From an uncultured Mycoplasmatota bacterium (GTDB taxonomy: Bacteria; Bacillota_I; Bacilli_A; RF39; UBA660): a stretch of DNA of 54,805 bases. The stretch is taken from positions 1 to 54,805 of the forward strand of contig UQVR01000004.1 of assembly GCA_900544625.1 (NCBI GenBank), read 5' to 3'. Under the pieces are notes generated by a model. The model was not told the origin of the DNA. It made no database searches and saw only the letters and a list, made by a program, of their open reading frames with translations. The position numbers were made by a program, and so were the translations under genes. Positions 15,414 through 23,368 of this stretch are shown one piece after another (position 1 is the first letter of the stretch; each line of letters starts with the position of its first letter).

Positions 15414-16152
15414 ATATTTTATAATCAAGTAATTGATTACTTAAATCTTCATATATGTCTTGAAAATGTAATATTGTATCTATTAAATATTTTCTGTCTT
15501 TGTTATATTCTTTTAAGCCTCTCATGTAATAAGCTTTTTCGCTATCTAATATTATAAAGGGAATTATATTGTTTTTAAGGCATTCTTTAAACATGATAAT
15601 TCTTCCGATTCTTCCATTGCCATCACTTAAAGGATGAATTCTTTCAAACCTTACATGAAAGTCAATTATATTTTTAAGATTTACTTCTTTTAAAGATAAA
15701 TAATCTTTAAGTAAATCTTCTAAATCTTTTTCAACACTTTCGGGTTTACTTGTTTCAATTACATTTGTAATACCAATTATATTAGGAACTTTTTTAAATC
15801 CACCCACATTATATAAAGGGTTATCTTCATCACTGGTACCTCTTTTTAAAATAGAATGCATTTTTATAATCATATCTTTATTTAATTTATTATCGATATT
15901 TTCTAACATATAGTCAAATAATTTAAAGTGATTTTTAACTTCAAGTAAGTCATCTAATTTTATTAAATCGTTAGTTTTTGGAATGAAACTATGTGTATCA
16001 AAAATTGCTTCGGTTTGATCTTCGGTAAGTTTACTTCCTTCGATTTTATTTGAGTTATATGCAAAAGAAACTTGAGAAAAATGATATAAATTTCCTTTAA
16101 AGTTAGAATTTTTTTGACGAATTAATTCTTCTTTTATTTTTTTGGCATCCAT
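15412..16152 (-). CDS. Fic-domain AMP-transferase with N-terminal inhibitory helix
   Basis: 246 residues. The Fic core motif HPLSDGNGRIGR (173-184) is complete, including the catalytic His173 and the phosphate-binding Asp/Gly/Asn/Arg set. The N-terminus carries SNKIEG (34-39), fitting the [S/T]xxxE[G/N] inhibitory helix whose Glu blocks ATP, so this is a class II (self-inhibited) Fic protein. Such enzymes usually transfer AMP to Ser, Thr or Tyr of target proteins. No toxin-antitoxin partner lies next to it. Targets unknown. Confidence 0.9.
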   Translation of the reverse strand: MDAKKIKEELIRQKNSNFKGNLYHFSQVSFAYNSNKIEGSKLTEDQTEAIFDTHSFIPKTNDLIKLDDLLEVKNHFKLFDYMLENIDNKLNKDMIIKMHSILKRGTSDEDNPLYNVGGFKKVPNIIGITNVIETSKPESVEKDLEDLLKDYLSLKEVNLKNIIDFHVRFERIHPLSDGNGRIGRIIMFKECLKNNIIPFIILDSEKAYYMRGLKEYNKDRKYLIDTILHFQDIYEDLSNQLLDYKI

Positions 16153-16279
16153 AAAACCAGCTCCTTACAAATATTTTAACAAAAATCACAATTAATGTAA
16201 ATTATTATGTATGAAATAATTAGTTTTACATATACTATTATTAGCAAGGATGATGTAAGTTCTTGCTAGTAGAAATAAA

Positions 16280-16302
16280 GACGGGATTATTTTTCTCCCG
16301 TC
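16280..16302 (-). terminator. Bidirectional terminator after the plsC-ligase operon
   Basis: 7-bp GC-rich stem GACGGGA/TCCCGTC, 9-base loop, T-rich on both sides. It ends the minus-strand lipid operon. The rest of 16153-16279 holds no gene I can see. Confidence 0.75.
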
Positions 16303-16306
16303 ATTT

Positions 16307-16894
16307 TTATTTTAAATTTTCTTCCATTAATGATTTAACTGTATTGTATAAAAGTTCGTTGGCACTTTCCATATCCATATCAGTTACTTTAAATGGTTTA
16401 CCATATCTAATAACTAAGTTTTTGCTATGAAAAACATAATCACCAGTGATACCAAATGGAACAAGATAGGCATTTGTTTTTTTAGCCATAGAAACTGAAC
16501 CGAACTTGAAAGGGAGTAAAAATTCTTTGGTTTTATTTCTAGTACCTTCTGGAAATAATCCAATTGCTCCGCCCTCTTTTAATGTTTTTATTGCTTCATC
16601 TTTAGCTTTACCATCGTGATTTTGTCTATCTACGCTTATACAGCCAACCGCTGAAAAGAACCATTTGGTTTTTTTGTTGTCAAAATATTCTTTTTTGGCC
16701 ATATATCTTATATATCTTTTTGTGGATATAATTGATAAACATTGATCATATAAATGCTTATGATTTCCCACAATTAATATAGCACCAGATTTGGGAATAT
16801 TTTCTTTTCCTATAATCGTGGGCTTATAATACCATTTGAAAAATGGTCCAAGGGCATGTCTTCCAAATTTATATAAAAATGGAGTTTTACTCAT
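16307..16894 (-). CDS. PlsC-family 1-acyl-glycerol-3-phosphate acyltransferase (second copy)
   Basis: 195 residues from ATG at 16892-16894, placed six bases after CGAGGTG; a GTG nine bases earlier overlaps that site. The acyltransferase HxxxxD motif appears as NHKHLYDQ, and the acceptor-binding motif as FPEGTR. PlsC transfers a fatty acyl group to lysophosphatidic acid at the membrane. Together with the ligase and another PlsC it forms a tight three-gene operon, overlapping the ligase by eight bases. Acyl acceptor not certain. Confidence 0.88.
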   Translation of the reverse strand: MSKTPFLYKFGRHALGPFFKWYYKPTIIGKENIPKSGAILIVGNHKHLYDQCLSIISTKRYIRYMAKKEYFDNKKTKWFFSAVGCISVDRQNHDGKAKDEAIKTLKEGGAIGLFPEGTRNKTKEFLLPFKFGSVSMAKKTNAYLVPFGITGDYVFHSKNLVIRYGKPFKVTDMDMESANELLYNTVKSLMEENLK

Positions 16895-18620
16895 CACAAT
16901 CACCTCGTGTATCTTTTTGTAAAGATTTAAAATCTACTTTACCTAACTTAGTTTTAGGTAATCTTTTTCTAAATACAAATTCTCCGGGAATCATATATTT
17001 GGCTAACTTTTTTTTGCAAAATGCTTTAATGTCATCTTTTATAAACATAGCAACATAGCCTTCTTTTAAAACTATAAATGCCTTTGGTATTTCTTGTTTA
17101 TATGGATGTGGTACTCCCACCACTGTGCATTGAAGTACTGCAGGATGAGATTCAATTACTTCTTCAATATGTGACGGGTAAACATTATAACCACTACATA
17201 TTATCATTCTTTTAAGACGACCTTTATAAAATACAAATCCATCACTATCCATATATCCTAAATCTCCGGTATGTAACCAAACATGTCCATCTTTATGTAC
17301 TTGAAGAGCTGTATTGGTTTCAGATTCATTATTCAAATAGCCTTGCATGAATGCTTTAGAATGAACACATATTTCACCGACTTCACCATATGGTAATGTA
17401 ATACGACTGGCAGGATCAATTATCTTAATTTGATTTCCCGGCAACGGAATTCCCACTGAACCTGATTTATTTATATCATCACATGCTAAACAGACTGCTG
17501 CTAAAGCTTCGGATAATCCATATCCTTGCGTAATTTTTCCTGGTGAATTATGTTCTTTTAAATACTTATTCATTCGATCCTCTAAAGATTTCGGTAAAAT
17601 ATCTCCACCCGAAACAATATATTTTAAATTGGATAAATCTAAATTTTTGATATTGTTATTACCCATTAATGCTTCATATAAAGTTGGAACCCCTAGAACA
17701 CAGGATGGTTTCTTTTTATGAAACATTATATCAAACTTCTTAGAATCAAATTGAGGTATTAAAATTGAATAACAACCTAAAGCTAAAGGCGTATGCATTA
17801 AAACACTTAAACCAAAACCATGAAAATTAGGCATAATTGCTAAACAACAATCGCCGGGATGAAGTTTTTTCATTAAAATATTTTCTTGAAGAGCTCCTAA
17901 AATGAAAGCTCTATTTTGAATTACAACATTTTTGGGTGTTCCACTTGTACCTCCACTATGAATTATTACAGCTGGTGTATCTTTACCAAACTTAGGGAAT
18001 TTTATATGTTCTTCTGTATAATACTTTTTATAAAATTTTTTCCAACTATAAAATAAATTGTTTTTAGGATATTTTTTATATTTACCTATTTGAGTTATAT
18101 TATAAGCAAGCTTAGTAAAAAAAGGCATATAATCAGAGGCACTAGCAAATATTACTGCCTCAACTTTAGAGTTATCAATAATATTTTCTATTTTACTATA
18201 AAAAGTATTTAACATTACTAAATACTTACTTTTTGTTGAATTTAAACTAAATAAAATTTCTTCTTCACTTGATAATGGATGGACCATATTAGCAATGGCA
18301 CCAATTTTATTTAATGCGTATAAGACTACTAAAACATTTGGAATGTTGGGTAGACTTATAGATACTATATCCCCATGTTTAACTCCAGATTTACTAAAAA
18401 TTTTTGCCCATGCATTTATTTCATTTAATAAATCTTTGTATAAGCATTTTTTACCCATATATTCATAAGCAATATATTCAGGATAAAGATGTGCACTTTT
18501 TTTTACTTGATCATACATGCTTATATCAGGAATCTTTATATTCAATTCTTCTTTTGTATAATATTTTGCCCAAGGTTCAGGTATGGGTTTTCTTCTTCTT
18601 AAAAAAGAAAATATATTCAT
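16887..18620 (-). CDS. AMP-forming acyl-CoA (or acyl-ACP) synthetase
   Basis: 577 residues of the ANL superfamily. Visible motifs: P-loop-like SGGTSGTPKNV (A3), QGYGLSEA (A5), HTGDLGYMDSDGFVFYKGR (A7-A8) and the C-terminal Lys in KTKLGKVDF (A10). These enzymes activate a carboxylic acid as acyl-AMP, then load CoA or a carrier protein. A fatty-acid substrate is inferred because the gene sits between two plsC-type acyltransferases and overlaps both; with no fatty-acid synthesis genes around, use of exogenous fatty acids is plausible. Confidence 0.88.
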   Translation of the reverse strand: MNIFSFLRRRKPIPEPWAKYYTKEELNIKIPDISMYDQVKKSAHLYPEYIAYEYMGKKCLYKDLLNEINAWAKIFSKSGVKHGDIVSISLPNIPNVLVVLYALNKIGAIANMVHPLSSEEEILFSLNSTKSKYLVMLNTFYSKIENIIDNSKVEAVIFASASDYMPFFTKLAYNITQIGKYKKYPKNNLFYSWKKFYKKYYTEEHIKFPKFGKDTPAVIIHSGGTSGTPKNVVIQNRAFILGALQENILMKKLHPGDCCLAIMPNFHGFGLSVLMHTPLALGCYSILIPQFDSKKFDIMFHKKKPSCVLGVPTLYEALMGNNNIKNLDLSNLKYIVSGGDILPKSLEDRMNKYLKEHNSPGKITQGYGLSEALAAVCLACDDINKSGSVGIPLPGNQIKIIDPASRITLPYGEVGEICVHSKAFMQGYLNNESETNTALQVHKDGHVWLHTGDLGYMDSDGFVFYKGRLKRMIICSGYNVYPSHIEEVIESHPAVLQCTVVGVPHPYKQEIPKAFIVLKEGYVAMFIKDDIKAFCKKKLAKYMIPGEFVFRKRLPKTKLGKVDFKSLQKDTRGDCDE

Positions 18621-19189
18621 TATTCTTTACCTCTTTCCTTTTTAATTATATTCATTAGCCTTTCAGTTTCTTCCTTAATATCATCATTGCATTTAATTGG
18701 TTCTAAAAATTTAATTGTTAAATCTTTAGAAAACAAACGATATTTACCAGTTATTACAAATGGCACTATTGGACTATTTGTGTCAACAGCCATTTTAACA
18801 GCCCCTTTTTTGAATTTTAACATGTGTCCTTCTTTTTCTGTTGTTCCTTCAGGAAATATACCTATTAACTTTTCTTTTTTTAAATATCTTTCAGCAGTTA
18901 TTAAAGCATTACCATCGCGAGATTTTCTATCAACCGGAATAAGTCCAAGGTGACCAAAAATAATTCTCTTCGGCCATTTCCATAATTCTTTTTTAGCTAA
19001 AAAATGCACATTTCTTTTGGTTGAACTTATTAAAAGTGGGGCATCAAATATACTGGTGTGATTTCCAGCTAAAATAACTCTACCTTTTTTGGGTATGTTT
19101 TCAAGTCCAATAAACTTTGGCCTTACAAGTATTTTAAAAACAAATGTAATTAACGGTCTTAGTATTTTATATAATAAATTATCTTTCAT
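18620..19189 (-). CDS. plsC: PlsC-family acyltransferase (first copy)
   Basis: 189 residues with HxxxxD as NHTSIFDA (about 44-51) and FPEGTTEKEG, plus KKELWKWP and PVDRKSRDGNAL blocks typical of 1-acyl-glycerol-3-phosphate acyltransferase. It heads the operon; its stop overlaps the ligase start by one base (TAATG). About 35-40% similar by eye to the copy at 16307, so the pair may act on different acyl donors or acceptors. GAGGAAATATT precedes the ATG. Confidence 0.9.
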   Translation of the reverse strand: MKDNLLYKILRPLITFVFKILVRPKFIGLENIPKKGRVILAGNHTSIFDAPLLISSTKRNVHFLAKKELWKWPKRIIFGHLGLIPVDRKSRDGNALITAERYLKKEKLIGIFPEGTTEKEGHMLKFKKGAVKMAVDTNSPIVPFVITGKYRLFSKDLTIKFLEPIKCNDDIKEETERLMNIIKKERGKE

Positions 19190-19278
19190 AATATTTCCTC
19201 ATACAATATTTTAACAAATTTCTTCTAAAAAGTCTCTATTTGTAATGTAATTTTTAATTTTTTTAGAAATTTTCTTCT

Positions 19279-19307
19279 TTGACAAAAATAAATTAATATG
19301 TTATTAT
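19279..19307 (+). promoter_or_regulatory. Consensus promoter of the antisense RNA
   Basis: TTGACA (19279-19284), 17-base spacer, TATTAT (19302-19307) on the plus strand, facing the small peptide gene. Confidence 0.8.
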
Positions 19308-19313
19308 GTATTT

Positions 19314-19421
19314 AGCAAAGGAAATTTGCATATAATAAAAAGGAACACCTCAGCTTTTCCATGTTGGGTGTTAGCCTTATTAAATTGACTTACCCAATCA
19401 AGTTAGATTGGGTATTAATTT
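19314..19421 (+). ncRNA. Putative cis-antisense RNA (type I antitoxin)
   Basis: Predicted about 108-nt transcript from the plus-strand promoter to a terminator made of TACCCAATC/GATTGGGTA (19391-19414) followed by a T-rich tract. It would be complementary to the 3' end of the peptide gene and its 3' UTR (19336-19421). There is no start codon with a good ribosome-binding site in it. Convergent antisense RNA overlapping the toxin 3' end is the arrangement of Bacillus txpA/RatA and bsrG/SR4. Expression is inferred. Confidence 0.6.
19344..19372 (-). terminator. Terminator of the 38-residue peptide mRNA
   Basis: Minus-strand stem AACACCCA with TG-A-GGTGTT (one bulge), then CCTTTTTATTAT. The same bases also form the 3' arm of the long 5'-3' pairing. 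Confidence 0.6.
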
Positions 19422-19506
19422 TTAATATAAGTACCAATGTGATACTTAATACTATTATGATGGCAATTCGATCAAGCAATTTTAACAAAAACGTTTTAAT
19501 CTTCAT
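19390..19506 (-). CDS. 38-residue hydrophobic peptide, putative type I toxin
   Basis: ATG at 19504-19506 with a strong AGGAGGG seven bases upstream. The product starts MKIKTFLLKLLDRIAIII, has one membrane-spanning stretch (about 12-28) and ends polar (NTQSNLIG). Short single-helix peptides with charged N-terminus and polar tail are typical of type I toxins (TxpA, BsrG, Fst groups), which damage membranes when overproduced. Its last codons form a 9-bp hairpin that doubles as the antisense terminator. No sequence family was recognised; the call rests on gene architecture. Confidence 0.65.
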   Translation of the reverse strand: MKIKTFLLKLLDRIAIIIVLSITLVLILKINTQSNLIG

Positions 19507-19581
19507 GCAAAATCCCTCCTTCCATAATTGGAATTATAAAAAGAGGCTAATACCCAACAACTGAAATATTCCTTAAAAAAT

Positions 19582-19610
19582 ATTCTATCATATTAATTTA
19601 TAAAAAGCAA
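19582..19610 (-). promoter_or_regulatory. SigA promoter of the peptide mRNA
   Basis: Minus-strand TTGCTT (19605-19610), 17-base spacer, TAGAAT (19582-19587). Transcription would begin near 19575, exactly at the 5' arm of the inverted repeat. Confidence 0.75.
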
Positions 19611-19668
19611 CGATTTTGTACAAATCGAACTTATTAAATAGAATAAATGCAACTTGTAATTTTGTTAT

Positions 19669-19700
19669 AAAAGCTACCAGATTATTTCTGATAGCTTTTT
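19669..19700 (-). terminator. Terminator after valS
   Basis: Stem AAAAGCTA-CAG with its complement around a 7-base loop, directly after the valS stop; moderate T run on the minus strand. Confidence 0.7.
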
Positions 19701-19701
19701 G

Positions 19702-22221
19702 TTATTCATTTTTTAATTTTGCTAATTTTTCTTCTTCATCTTTTAAAGTATTCTTTTCTTTTTCTACAAGTTCTTTCGGAGCTTTATTTAAATAGTTTTC
19801 ATTACTTAAAAGATTTTTTCTTCTAGTAATTGATGCTTCTAGATCACTAATTTGCTTATTTTTTAACATTATATCTTCTTCAGTTATTTCTTTATCATAG
19901 TATAAGTCAATATTATAGTTTTTATAGATACAAGTATATTTTGTGCCTGTTATATTAGCATGTTCATCTGGATTAATACGAAGTAATTTAAATATTAAAC
20001 TATAATCGTCATTACTATTTATTTTTATGCCAAAGTCTTTACCAATTTTATTTTCTAATTTTACATTTCTAAATACTTTTATAAATTCAATAATATTATC
20101 AAATTCTTCACATTCTTTTGTAAAGATTTCATCTTTATTATATTCTGGATATTTAGATAATATAATATTTTCTTCATGAATTGGTAAACTATTATAAAGT
20201 TCATCTGTTACATATGGCATAAATGGATGTAACATTTTTAAAATATTTGATAATACTTTATATAATACTGATTTTGTAGTATTACTTTCAATACTAAATT
20301 TAGCAAATTCAATATAGTTATCGCAGAAGTCATTCCATATGAAACTATATATTTGGCTACCTACATTATTAAATTCATAATGTTCCATATTCTTAGTTAC
20401 GCTTTTTATAGTATTATTTAATTTTGTAAGTATCCATTTATCTTCTTCTTTTAAATCATTAAATTCTAATTCATTTAATCCTTCGATATTCATTAAAACA
20501 AATCTTGATGCATTCCATAATTTGTTAATGAAATTCCATGTTGATTTTACTTTTTCTTCGTCATATCTAAGATCAGTTCCTGCTGCGGCACTTGTTGTTA
20601 AGAAAAATCTTAATGCATCTGCTCCATAGGTATCAATAACATCCATTGGATCTACACCATTACCTAGAGATTTACTCATTTTTCTTCCGTCTTTATCTCT
20701 GATAAGTCCATGAATCAAACAATCTTTAAATGGTCGTTTTCCCGTAAAATGAAGTCCTTGAAATGTCATACGATTTACCCAGAAAGGAATAATGTCGTAA
20801 CCCGTTATTAAAACATTATTTGGATAGAATTTTTTAAAGTCTTCAGTTTCATCTGGCCAACCTAGTGTTGAAAATGGCCATAAAGCACTTGAGAACCATG
20901 TATCTAAAACATCAGTATCTTGCTCCCATCCTTCACCGGCAGGTGCAACCTCACCAACATATACTTCATCACCTTTATACCAAGCAGGAATTCTGTGTCC
21001 CCACCAAAGTTGACGAGAAATACACCAGTCATAAGTAATTTCCATCCAGTGATTCATAATTTTTTCATATCTTGTAGGTACAAAATTTACTTTTGTATCT
21101 TTATTTTTTTGATTTTCTAGTACTCTATCTGCCAAAGGACGCATTTTAACAAACCATTGTTTTGATAAGTATGGTTCAACCATTGCTCCACTTCTTTCAC
21201 TGTGTCCAACATTATGAGTTATTTCTTCAATACTAATTAATAAATCTTCTTCTTTTAATTTTTCAATTAATTTTTCGCGAGCTGTGAATCTGTCTAATCC
21301 ATTGAATTCTAAAGCATTTTCATTCATTGTGCCATCTGGGTTAATACACACAATTCTTTCTAAATTATGACGATTTCCAACTTCAAAGTCATTTGGATCA
21401 TGAGCTGGAGTAATTTTTACAATTCCTGTTCCAAATTCAGGATCAGCATGTTCATCAGCAATAATTGGAATTAGTTTATTAACTAAAGGTAAGATAACAT
21501 TTTTACCAATTAAATCTTTGTAACGTTCATCATTTGGATTAACTGCAACAGCTGTATCTCCGAATAATGTTTCAGGTCTAGTGGTTGCTACTTCTAAAAA
21601 TTCGCTAGTTCCTTCGATAAAATATTTAATATGGTAAAATGCACCTTTTACTTCTTTGTAAATAACTTCTTCATTAGATAAAGCAGTCATAGCTTCTGGG
21701 TCCCAATTTATTATTCTTTCTCCACGATAAATTAGACCTTCATCATATAAAGTTTTAAATACATGATTAACTGCTCTATTTAGTCCTTCATCTAAGGTGA
21801 ATCTTTCTTTAGAGTAACACAATGCAAGTCCTAGTTTTGCCCATTGTTCATGAATATTTTGGGCATATTCATTTTTCCAATCCCATGCATATTTTAGCCA
21901 GTCTTCACGTGTTATTCCGCGAGGGTTAATTCCCATGTCTCTTAGTTTAGCATCAACTTTTGCTTGAGTTGCTATACCAGCATGATCCATTCCTGGAACC
22001 CATATAGCATTATAGCCTTGCATTTTTTTAAAACGAATTATTATATCTTGAAGTGTTGTATCCCAAGCATGACCTAAATGTAATTTTCCCGTTACATTTG
22101 GAGGAGGAATAACTATTGCATATGGAGGTAATCCTTCTTTTTCTTCAAAATATCCATGATTTACCCAATCCTTATACTTTCCTTCTTCAACTTTTAAATG
22201 ATCATATTTTTTTTCTAACAT
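19702..22221 (-). CDS. valS: Valyl-tRNA synthetase
   Basis: 839 residues, class I synthetase. HIGH-type motif HLGH (48-51) in PPPNVTGKLHLGH; KMSKS at 514-518. The editing (CP1) domain has TTRPETLFGDTAVAV (about 213-227) and the THNVGHSERSG block; the anticodon-binding helical domain follows, and the end (about 780-839) is a Lys/Glu coiled coil typical of ValRS. It charges tRNA-Val and edits mischarged Thr. Expression is controlled by the T-box leader directly upstream. Complete and probably essential. Confidence 0.98.
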   Translation of the reverse strand: MLEKKYDHLKVEEGKYKDWVNHGYFEEKEGLPPYAIVIPPPNVTGKLHLGHAWDTTLQDIIIRFKKMQGYNAIWVPGMDHAGIATQAKVDAKLRDMGINPRGITREDWLKYAWDWKNEYAQNIHEQWAKLGLALCYSKERFTLDEGLNRAVNHVFKTLYDEGLIYRGERIINWDPEAMTALSNEEVIYKEVKGAFYHIKYFIEGTSEFLEVATTRPETLFGDTAVAVNPNDERYKDLIGKNVILPLVNKLIPIIADEHADPEFGTGIVKITPAHDPNDFEVGNRHNLERIVCINPDGTMNENALEFNGLDRFTAREKLIEKLKEEDLLISIEEITHNVGHSERSGAMVEPYLSKQWFVKMRPLADRVLENQKNKDTKVNFVPTRYEKIMNHWMEITYDWCISRQLWWGHRIPAWYKGDEVYVGEVAPAGEGWEQDTDVLDTWFSSALWPFSTLGWPDETEDFKKFYPNNVLITGYDIIPFWVNRMTFQGLHFTGKRPFKDCLIHGLIRDKDGRKMSKSLGNGVDPMDVIDTYGADALRFFLTTSAAAGTDLRYDEEKVKSTWNFINKLWNASRFVLMNIEGLNELEFNDLKEEDKWILTKLNNTIKSVTKNMEHYEFNNVGSQIYSFIWNDFCDNYIEFAKFSIESNTTKSVLYKVLSNILKMLHPFMPYVTDELYNSLPIHEENIILSKYPEYNKDEIFTKECEEFDNIIEFIKVFRNVKLENKIGKDFGIKINSNDDYSLIFKLLRINPDEHANITGTKYTCIYKNYNIDLYYDKEITEEDIMLKNKQISDLEASITRRKNLLSNENYLNKAPKELVEKEKNTLKDEEEKLAKLKNE

Positions 22222-22237
22222 ATAAATCCCTCTTTCT

Positions 22238-22432
22238 AAAAGAAAAAGAATGATACCAAGGAGTGCATTAGCACGGTACCATCCTTTATTTAACTTAATT
22301 GATTTTATAGCATCTCTGCATTATTTCTCCTTAAGCAACCTTCATGCAACTTCATTATTAGCTTCCACCAAGTGCTAACTCTCTTTAAAATTCGTACGCA
22401 TTACTCCTCAAAAATCATCGAAATACACGTTT
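22238..22432 (-). promoter_or_regulatory. T-box riboswitch of valS
   Basis: The minus strand carries the T-box core GGATGGTACCGTGC (22271-22284). It can form a terminator, GGATGGTACC with GGTATCATTC (22248-22284, two G-U pairs) around GTGC/GCAC, followed by a T-rich tract (22247-22238). Upstream, a Stem I-like helix TTAGC/GCTAA (about 22359-22379) and a GUU triplet in GAAGGUUGC (22337-22339) could be the distal loop and the Val specifier. Uncharged tRNA-Val would favour the antiterminator and valS expression. Specifier assignment is by position only. Confidence 0.85.
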
Positions 22433-22461
22433 ATTTTAACAAATTATTTACTATAATTCAA
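22433..22461 (-). promoter_or_regulatory. Promoter of the valS T-box transcript
   Basis: Minus-strand TTGAAT (22456-22461), 17-base spacer, TAAAAT (22433-22438). The -35 lies in the 3' end of the preceding gene. Confidence 0.6.
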
Positions 22462-23359
22462 GTGTTTCTTGTAAGTTTCCATCAATCATTATATCAATCT
22501 TATTATTATTTTGATAGAAATATAGGCTATTATAACTTGGAAGTTCCATAATTTTAACTACTGGATTTAAACAGTTTTCATATATAAATAATTGGTTATT
22601 ATTTAATACGAATATGTATTTACCTACTCCGTAGACATTTGTTTTAGGCAAATTTTCTAAATATTCTATATTATTTCTATCATATATATGATAAGTATTA
22701 TTTGCAAATGTAATATAATAACTATCATTAAAATCTACGATTTCATCTATAATTGGGGCAACATCTACTTCTTTATTTGCACTGATTATTGACCACATAT
22801 TATCTTTTTTTACTATAAATTTAGATGTATCTAATTTATTATCTATAATGTGTGCTGGAAGGGTTATATATTCATATACATTTGGAATAGGACTATTTGA
22901 TAAATCAAAGAATATTACTCCCATTCCATTACTTTTTTCTGTTATTGCAAATTTTGATGTTGCATCAATATTATAATTTTTAATACTTTTATAAGAATCA
23001 ATCTTTTTATTATTTTTTAAATTATAAAGTATGATGTTATCTTTTTCTTTGAATAGACCATAATATTCATTTAATACACCAGCAAGTTCTTTATCATCAC
23101 TTTTATAATAATTGGTGTGATAATTTATATCATCTATGCTTGAGGTTGCTAATGTACATGTACTACATTCATATGTAGATAACAACTTATCATTATAGTA
23201 AAAGTATAATTTATTATTATATTTAAACTCTTTATTAGGATTATCGTCCTTTACATCCGACTTAGTTGTTGAAAAACTTTTTATTGTGCCAAATAACCCT
23301 ATTGGTAAAAATATTACTAGCAACACTATTATTGTTATTAATGTCTTTTTATCCTTCAT
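22451..23359 (-). CDS. Membrane-anchored extracytoplasmic protein, one beta-repeat module
   Basis: 302 residues: N-terminal membrane anchor (about 6-27), then an about 260-residue Asn/Tyr-rich domain. Landmarks NKLYFYYNDKLLSTYEC, DNIILYNLKNNKKIDSYKS and a series of about 40-residue beta units (KDNMWSIISANKEVDVAPI, NNTYHIYDRN) resemble WG-repeat proteins and recur in the larger neighbour at 23369. Two Cys (STYECSTCTL) may form a disulfide. Second gene after 23369 with 9 bases between. Function unknown. Confidence 0.65.
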   Translation of the reverse strand: MKDKKTLITIIVLLVIFLPIGLFGTIKSFSTTKSDVKDDNPNKEFKYNNKLYFYYNDKLLSTYECSTCTLATSSIDDINYHTNYYKSDDKELAGVLNEYYGLFKEKDNIILYNLKNNKKIDSYKSIKNYNIDATSKFAITEKSNGMGVIFFDLSNSPIPNVYEYITLPAHIIDNKLDTSKFIVKKDNMWSIISANKEVDVAPIIDEIVDFNDSYYITFANNTYHIYDRNNIEYLENLPKTNVYGVGKYIFVLNNNQLFIYENCLNPVVKIMELPSYNSLYFYQNNNKIDIMIDGNLQETLEL

Positions 23360-23368
23360 AATAATCTC

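Larger units (their letters stand above)
19340..19574 (-). repeat. Inverted repeat pairing the two ends of the peptide mRNA
   Basis: Arms 19543-19574 (mRNA 5' end) and 19340-19377 (3' end) are complementary in two blocks. One is 14 of 14 pairs counting three G-U (AAGGAATATTTCAG with CTGAGGTGTTCCTT). The other is 15 of 16 (TGTTGGGTATTAGCCT with AGGCTAACACCCAACA). Seen only around this peptide in the window. Confidence 0.8.

Noticed and set aside
16307..19189. Polyketide/non-ribosomal peptide-like cluster suggested by the AMP-ligase
   Set aside because: No carrier-protein, condensation or ketosynthase domain; two PlsC enzymes point to lipid metabolism.
19361..19564. 67-residue plus-strand frame across the type I-like locus
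   Set aside because: It is antisense to the 38-residue peptide, lacks a ribosome-binding site and runs through its promoter-proximal repeats; the peptide frame has the strong site.
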